DNA of 15,811 nucleotides, taken from contig JBAWAP010000385.1 in the NCBI GenBank assembly GCA_049589355.1, forward strand, positions 1 through 15,811, read 5' to 3'. The position numbers and the translations under genes were made by a program. Each line of letters opens with the position of its first letter. Position 1 is the stretch's first letter. The notes under the pieces are model-generated. The model did no database searches and was not told the origin of the DNA. It saw only the letters and a program-made list of their open reading frames with translations. Shown here in pieces: positions 12,401 through 15,811 of this stretch. Source of the stretch: JBAWAP01 sp049589355 (GTDB lineage Bacteria > Chloroflexota > Anaerolineae > VGOG01).

Positions 12401-14649
12401 TCGCCCGCTGGTACGCGCTGACCGGCGGCGTCGAAGGGCCTGTGCTCTTTACCTCATTCGAGCAATACAAACCACTGGCGCGGGTGCTGGATCAGATCGA
12501 GCAGGTGTTTGGGCCGGCGTTGGAGGCGGCGGGCGTCCACTGGCTGGCCTTGCCCGACGCAGGTCGTCGCCAGGTGGCCCTGCAGGTGCTGCACCAAGTT
12601 CCGGTGCTCTGGATCTGGGACCACGTAGAGCCGGTGGTGGGCTTTCCGGCGGGCACAGAGTCGGCATGGAGCACGGCCGAGCAGCAGGAACTGCTTGACT
12701 TCCTGCGGGCGGCGCGTGAGACGAAGGCTAAATTCCTGCTCACCTCCCGCCGCGAGGAGCGTGCCTGGCTGGGCGACCTTCCGGCGCGCCTCACCCTGCC
12801 GCCGATGCCGATACAGGAGGGGGTGCAGTTGGCGCGGGCGCTGGCCGAAAAACATGGACGGCGGCTGGCCGACATGGAGGACTGGCGGCCACTGCTGCGC
12901 TTCACCCAGGGCAACCCACTGACCATCACCGTGCTGGTAGGCCAAGTCCTGCGCGACGGCCTCAAGACCAAAGAGCAGATTGAAGCTTTTGTGGCCCAAC
13001 TGCGGGCCGGGGAAGCCGCGTTTGAGGACGAAGAGAGCGATGGCCGCGCCAAATCGCTGGGCGCGTCGTTGAGCTACGGCTTTGAGCACGCCTTCAATGA
13101 AGACGAGCGCAAGAAACTGGCCCTGCTGCACTTTTTCCAGGGCTTTGTGGACGTGGATGTGTTGCGAACGATGGGCCACCCTAAACGCGATTGGTGCCTG
13201 CCCGAAGTGCGCGGCCTGACCCGCGAAGATGGCATCGCCCTGCTCGACCGCGCCGCCGAGGTGGGCCTGCTCACCGCCCACGGCGGCGGCTACTACACCA
13301 TCCACCCCGCCCTACCGTGGTACTTCAGGAGCCTGTTTGAGCAATATTACGCCCCCACCTCTAGCCCTCCCCCGCAAGCGGGGCCTGCCCTGAGCGAAGT
13401 CGAAGGGGAGGGAGAAAGGGAGGGGGCCCTTGCCGCCACCAGCGCCTTCGTCGAAGCGATGGGCGAGTTGGGGAACTACTACCACAGCCAATACGAGGAT
13501 GGCAACCGCGAAGTGATCGCAGCTTTGACTGCCGAGGAAGCCAACCTGCTGCACGCCCGGCAACTTGCCCTTCGATACGCACGGAGTGCTACTCAGGACG
13601 AAGCCCGCAGGCATGGCTGGTGGCGGCGTGTCATCGGCACCATGCAGGGCTTGCGCACTCTCTATGACCACACCGGCCGCCGGGCGGAGTGGAGACGGCT
13701 GGTGGAGGAGATCGTGCCCGACTTCGTGGACCCGGTCACCGACGGCCCGCTGCCGGGGCGGGAACAGGAATGGAGCCTCGTCACGGAGTATCGCGTGCGG
13801 CTCGCCCGCGAAGCACGACAGTGGGCCGAGGCCAAGCGATTGCAGCGCACCCGCTTGGAATGGGATCGTCAACGCGCCAAGCACGCACTCTCTGTTCCTC
13901 TGGAAGCTTTGGATGCCGCCGGACGTAACGCTGTGCGGTCGCTGGCCGAATCGCTGTATGAACTTGGTGAGATCCAGCGTGAATTAGGTCAGCCTGAAAG
14001 TGTGTCAACGTATGAGGAAGCCTGCACTTTAGTGCGCCAACTGGGTGACCAACCTGCTGAAGCAGCGATCGCTATAAACCTCGGTCGCGCTTATTTGACT
14101 CTGCCATCCATCCGTGACCTAGCGCGAGCAGAGCAATGGTATCGCCGAGGTCTAGAGCTTACGGCTGAACACGATAAACTGGGCCAAAGCAGGAGTCTGG
14201 GTCAATTGGGACTTGTTGCCCACGAAAGATTTAAAGAGGGACGGGCGGCCAACAAGCCGAAAGAAGAACTGCTACGCCACCTAAACGACGCCGCGCAGTT
14301 CTACCACCAGGCGCTGGACCTGCTGCCCCCGAACGCGGTGAATGACCTGGCAACGGCGCACAGCGCGCTCGGCGCTATCTACGGCGAAGCAGGCGATTTT
14401 GACCGCGCCCTGTCGCACTACCGCGAGGCCATTCGCTATTCTGAAGCGGCGGGCAACGTCTACGCTGCCGCCAACACCCGCTTCAACGTCGCCCTGGCCC
14501 TGGCGCAAGCGGGCCGCCTGGCAGATGCGCGGGAGTACGCCTACGCCGCCCTGCGCAACTTCCAGACTTACGGCGACCGCGCGGCGGCGGAGATACAGCG
14601 GACGCAGGAATTGATTGGGTTGATTGAGCAAGCGATGAGTAAAACGTGA
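9406..14649 (+). CDS. Giant ATPase-TPR-CHAT protease-NB-ARC-TPR protein
   Basis: A 1747-residue cytoplasmic protein. Order seen: AAA/STAND ATPase with Walker A GQRRIGKTS (46-54), Walker B FLFDEFD (D140, E141) and TGRHPFLTQ (about 238-246); TPRs (about 387-455); CHAT caspase-like protease, with VVHFDGHG (His738) and LTSCSS (Cys809) as the probable catalytic pair and the AIPWELIRDPDTDTWLALS strand before it; a second NTPase of NB-ARC type, with Walker A AYAGSGKTA (K992), Walker B VLWIWDH (D1072), FLLTSRR and QGNPL (about 1168-1172); a winged-helix segment ending IHPALPWYF; then C-terminal TPRs (about 1513-1745). CHAT proteases cleave proteins once a sensor triggers them, in defence and cell death. 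The gene starts three bases after the ATPase gene, with GGAG six bases upstream. Oddities: an in-frame repeat insert near residue 1320, and base composition that switches along the gene. The domain order is certain; the trigger is unknown. Confidence 0.9.
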   Translation: MSVPRNPYVAGPVLRSEDGFFGRKDTLNQVIRELRNPGTNSIVLFGQRRIGKTSILRQIDRRLAKEREGLLPIFYDLQDTADLPLKEVLADISNILTQRLGTRPPSLTDFDDRGRFFVRRFLPDLYRRLDKDQRLVFLFDEFDVMDKIEEITLPRTTASKSLLPFLRKVMTEDPRSAFVFAVGRRSEDLSLDLKATFKSSHTIEVWVLDEESAEALVRQAEANGTLQFTNPAVSRILSLTGRHPFLTQLLCQRIWEQAYTNRPPDTPLVDIPEVDAAVRDALKVGNQAFDWIWGGLSSVEKIYAAAFADLAENRVAIPEARVIQVLKNHAKRLDTREIRLAPRDLVKRRVLEESDSKQYRFAVELFRCWIQENKPLFQVKDELDRIEPLAEQCYQVGKNHLDRQLLEEAKALFERALEINPRHFRARLYLGETLLEIGEIDRAVEALNEAYELDREEARAPLVRALQKRAVSRLEKQQRRGVGELFKRVLELSPDNVDALRALTGAATLRLTQITEGPDSYCIEVALEAEGLPRQTATVRFDFALNAQDQEDLRWYLEDYLQYPLDPAPTIAARIEKRTAEFGAELFRAVFQADDNARNLWAMLRTRLSNTRFEIITGVQEGRAIPWELIRDPDTDTWLALSARAFVHAQHQAAQLPQLPQTASGPVRILLVISRPIGGYDVPFRSVAIRIIKGLSGSAREAFQLDVLRPPTFEQLSRVLYAAKDAGQPYHVVHFDGHGMYTEVIRPGEVAEMLRKLSPLLLSGPRTGAYGYLLFENPALEESVQLVDGPALGKLLVETGVPVLVLTSCSSAYAEAPDSPLAQAGEEATDVHIRVRAFGSVAQEVMDAGVAGVVAMRYRVYVVTAAQFMADLYAGLAQGSTLGEAVTLGRKQLHAQALRTIAYDPIPLQDWPVPVVYETAPIALFPKPAKEATLTITLEAGDATPERGILDPSLPPSPDVGFFGRDETLLALDRAFDSHSIVLLHAYAGSGKTATAAEFARWYALTGGVEGPVLFTSFEQYKPLARVLDQIEQVFGPALEAAGVHWLALPDAGRRQVALQVLHQVPVLWIWDHVEPVVGFPAGTESAWSTAEQQELLDFLRAARETKAKFLLTSRREERAWLGDLPARLTLPPMPIQEGVQLARALAEKHGRRLADMEDWRPLLRFTQGNPLTITVLVGQVLRDGLKTKEQIEAFVAQLRAGEAAFEDEESDGRAKSLGASLSYGFEHAFNEDERKKLALLHFFQGFVDVDVLRTMGHPKRDWCLPEVRGLTREDGIALLDRAAEVGLLTAHGGGYYTIHPALPWYFRSLFEQYYAPTSSPPPQAGPALSEVEGEGEREGALAATSAFVEAMGELGNYYHSQYEDGNREVIAALTAEEANLLHARQLALRYARSATQDEARRHGWWRRVIGTMQGLRTLYDHTGRRAEWRRLVEEIVPDFVDPVTDGPLPGREQEWSLVTEYRVRLAREARQWAEAKRLQRTRLEWDRQRAKHALSVPLEALDAAGRNAVRSLAESLYELGEIQRELGQPESVSTYEEACTLVRQLGDQPAEAAIAINLGRAYLTLPSIRDLARAEQWYRRGLELTAEHDKLGQSRSLGQLGLVAHERFKEGRAANKPKEELLRHLNDAAQFYHQALDLLPPNAVNDLATAHSALGAIYGEAGDFDRALSHYREAIRYSEAAGNVYAAANTRFNVALALAQAGRLADAREYAYAALRNFQTYGDRAAAEIQRTQELIGLIEQAMSKT
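13365..13412 (+). repeat. In-frame repeat insert in the CHAT gene (PALSEVEG peptide)
   Basis: A hairpin CCCCGC-AA-GCGGGG (13370-13383) is followed by the dispersed repeat CCTGCCCTGAGC-GAAGTCGAAGG (13384-13406); CCCTCCCC (13365-13372) can pair with GGGGAGGG (13405-13412). It is read as TSSPPPQAGPALSEVEG plus a Glu/Gly-rich run, a flexible linker between the winged helix and the next helical part. The frame stays open. A second copy of the core lies at 4421-4443. Confidence 0.75.
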
Positions 14650-14671
14650 AGCGTGAAAGGAGGTAAATGCT

Positions 14672-15604
14672 ATGACTACATCTACCTGGTTCGACGACCT
14701 GCCGGTGTTGGGGGCCTTGCCGCCCCAGGAAGCGGCGGCTAAACTGCGGGAGGTGGGCGAGATTGAGGCTGCCACAGCGCTGGAGGCTGCGCAAAGCGAG
14801 GTGACGCGTGGCCCGGCGTTTGGAAAGCGCGCCTTCAAATGGCCATTTGGAGACAAAGCCTGGCAGCATACGGCGCACGCCTTCGGGTATCTGGCCCCGG
14901 CTCCGCCCGGCAGCGACCCGTTACCCATCCAGCACGCGGGCAACATCAAAGCGCACGCAGGGCTGAAAAACGCCAGCATCAAAATCACCCTGGACCGGCT
15001 GCGGGTGGCGGACTATCCGGGCGGCAGCACGCACCGGGTGCTGTTTGATTTCTACGCCCAGAACCAGGTGGCGGGCACCGTGGAGCACCTGCACTTTAAC
15101 GCCACCCACCGGGTGCGCGAGGGCGAGCAGGCCGCCATTCTGGGCTATCCCATCTTCGTGGGGCTGAACGTGGGCACGGAGGGCGTGGCCTTCAAGTGCT
15201 ACACCGTCAACGTGGGGAACGAGGCCGACGAAGCCTTCCTCAGCTTTCTGGAGTCAGACGTGTTCAAAGCGGGGTTGAAGCTGGCATCCACGGTGCAGCC
15301 AGCCATCGGGCTGTTCTCCGAAACGGCGCTCGGATTGACCAAAGCCATCGCCACGCGCAATAGAAACGTGCCGGTGCAGGATTTCTACATGGGCCTCGAC
15401 TTTACCCACATTCCCACCCGCGCCCGCCTCGCCGAAGGCTCGTACCTGGCCGTCCAGATCCCCGAAACCATTCAGACCATCTGGGACTGGAGCGAGTGGG
15501 TCTACAATCCAGCCAACGGCCGGGTGGTGAACAAGGAGGATCCCACCCAGTTGATCCCGTACAACTACATCGCCTTCAGCGTCAGCCGCTACGAGGGCAG
15601 TTAG
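14672..15604 (+). CDS. Unrecognised beta-rich companion protein of the CHAT operon
   Basis: A 310-residue protein I do not recognise. The first about 75 residues look helical (PPQEAAAKLREVGEIEAATALEAAQSEV), followed by a Pro-rich stretch (75-86). From about 100 to 190 alternating hydrophobic strands suggest a beta-sandwich (KITLDRLRVADY, HRVLFDFYAQNQ, AAILGYPIFVGLNVG, FKCYTVNVGNE). A helix pair follows (ESDVFKAGLKLASTVQPAIG, 194-213; FSETALGLTKAIATR, 215-229), then more strands ending IPYNYIAFSVSRYEGS. No signal peptide or clear membrane helix is seen. AGGAGG lies eight bases before the ATG, a strong ribosome site, and the gene follows the CHAT gene by 22 bases, so it belongs to the operon. 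It could be a CHAT substrate, an effector released by cleavage or a regulator; the sequence gives no choice. Base composition is GC-rich like the preceding CHAT domain. Confidence 0.8.
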   Translation: MTTSTWFDDLPVLGALPPQEAAAKLREVGEIEAATALEAAQSEVTRGPAFGKRAFKWPFGDKAWQHTAHAFGYLAPAPPGSDPLPIQHAGNIKAHAGLKNASIKITLDRLRVADYPGGSTHRVLFDFYAQNQVAGTVEHLHFNATHRVREGEQAAILGYPIFVGLNVGTEGVAFKCYTVNVGNEADEAFLSFLESDVFKAGLKLASTVQPAIGLFSETALGLTKAIATRNRNVPVQDFYMGLDFTHIPTRARLAEGSYLAVQIPETIQTIWDWSEWVYNPANGRVVNKEDPTQLIPYNYIAFSVSRYEGS

Positions 15605-15630
15605 AGCCAACACAAACCGGCACTGGCTCT
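15603..15630 (+). terminator. Hairpin at the operon end, weak terminator candidate
   Basis: AGAGCCA (15603-15609) and TGGCTCT (15624-15630) form a perfect 7-bp stem beginning at the stop codon. The only T-run (ATTTTTG, from 15646) is 15 bases further on, so intrinsic termination is not assured. Confidence 0.35.
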
Positions 15631-15656
15631 CCTCAACGTCGAATCATTTTTGCAAC

Positions 15657-15725
15657 GTAACTGCTCAGCCTGTCATTGCGAGCAAAGCGAAGCAATCCCC
15701 AAACCGCAAGGAGGAGATTGCTTCG
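15657..15725 (+). repeat. Dispersed repeat, copy 2, with a 10-bp hairpin
   Basis: Starts with GTAACTGCTCAGCCTG then TCATTGCGAG, matching 115-142 on the other strand. It continues as GCAAAGCGAAGCAATC, whose CGAAGCAATC (15688-15697) pairs perfectly with GATTGCTTCG (15716-15725). The copy at 115-142 lacks this second part. The remaining 15726-15811 shows no gene that I can support. Confidence 0.8.
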
Positions 15726-15811
15726 TCGCCAAAAAACGCTCCTACTCAGAAACTTGATGCGGTAAAAAGAGGCAAATGAATGGGTTTTGTAAGGTCGTCT
15801 TCGTGCGCAGG

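Noticed and set aside
12454..13305. Long open frame on the minus strand opposite the NB-ARC part
   Set aside because: It is a shadow of the GC-rich giant gene; its composition and lack of domain-like sequence do not support it.
14672..15604. Bacterial gasdermin identity for the companion protein
   Set aside because: Size is close and the CHAT neighbour is suggestive, but I see no gasdermin-like N-terminus, and the fold cannot be decided by eye.
15776..15811. Start of a further gene at the right edge (ATG at 15776 or 15780 after an AGAGG)
   Set aside because: Only 12 or so codons are visible, two frames are possible and neither has a recognisable product.
1..15811. CRISPR array or transposase
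   Set aside because: No regularly spaced direct repeats and no transposase-like frame were found; the repeats are hairpins and dispersed units.

Overview
The window looks like a chromosomal segment of an uncultivated high-GC bacterium. I infer Chloroflexota (Anaerolineae or Caldilineae-like) from the mix of families: tandem terpenoid-cyclase-fold proteins, a very large CHAT/STAND protein, a family-5 uracil-DNA glycosylase, a VapBC pair, and many dispersed repeats. No rRNA, tRNA, CRISPR array or transposase is visible. Taxonomy is inference only.

Left part (162-7900), all on the minus strand. Reading in the direction of transcription: a degenerate M50 (site-2-protease-like) membrane protein and a family-5 uracil-DNA glycosylase, expressed from a good sigma-70-type promoter at 7964-7992; a VapB/VapC-type antitoxin-toxin pair with its own near-consensus promoter and a palindromic operator at 6420-6461; two tandem paralogues of a terpenoid-cyclase (alpha/alpha toroid) fold protein, separated by a block of nested hairpin repeats (4321-4462); then a tightly coupled chain of a 76-residue protein, a 17-codon mini-ORF, a guanidino-modifying (DDAH/arginine-deiminase-like) hydrolase and a nitroreductase, each joined to the next by a 4-base ATGA overlap. 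An ASCH-domain protein and a ferric-reductase-like haem-b membrane protein end the strand.

Right part (8001-15604), all on the plus strand. A second promoter, back to back with the minus one, drives a three-gene operon: a STAND-type P-loop ATPase (432 aa); a 1747-residue protein with the order ATPase, TPR, CHAT caspase-like protease, NB-ARC-type NTPase, winged helix, TPR; and a 310-residue unrecognised protein predicted to be beta-rich. This is the best candidate for an undescribed system. I infer that the two STAND NTPases sense or gate a signal, the CHAT His-Cys dyad is the executioner, and the third gene supplies a partner or cleavage substrate, as in other CHAT systems (TPR-CHAT with Csx30; CHAT with bacterial gasdermins). 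The system is a base-composition mosaic: AT-richer in the first ATPases, GC-rich from the CHAT onward, with an AT-richer patch in the C-terminal TPR region.

Dispersed repeats recur throughout and have several times been captured inside reading frames (3' ends of the glycosylase and of one toroid protein, and a low-complexity insert in the CHAT protein). A 26-28 base repeat lies in inverted orientation at both ends of the window, just downstream of the outermost gene on each side. No gene-free stretch exceeds 300 bases; the longest are 4244-4516 (repeat block), 15605-15811 (hairpin and repeat), 7901-8103 (divergent promoters) and 1-161 (one repeat copy, otherwise nothing recognised).
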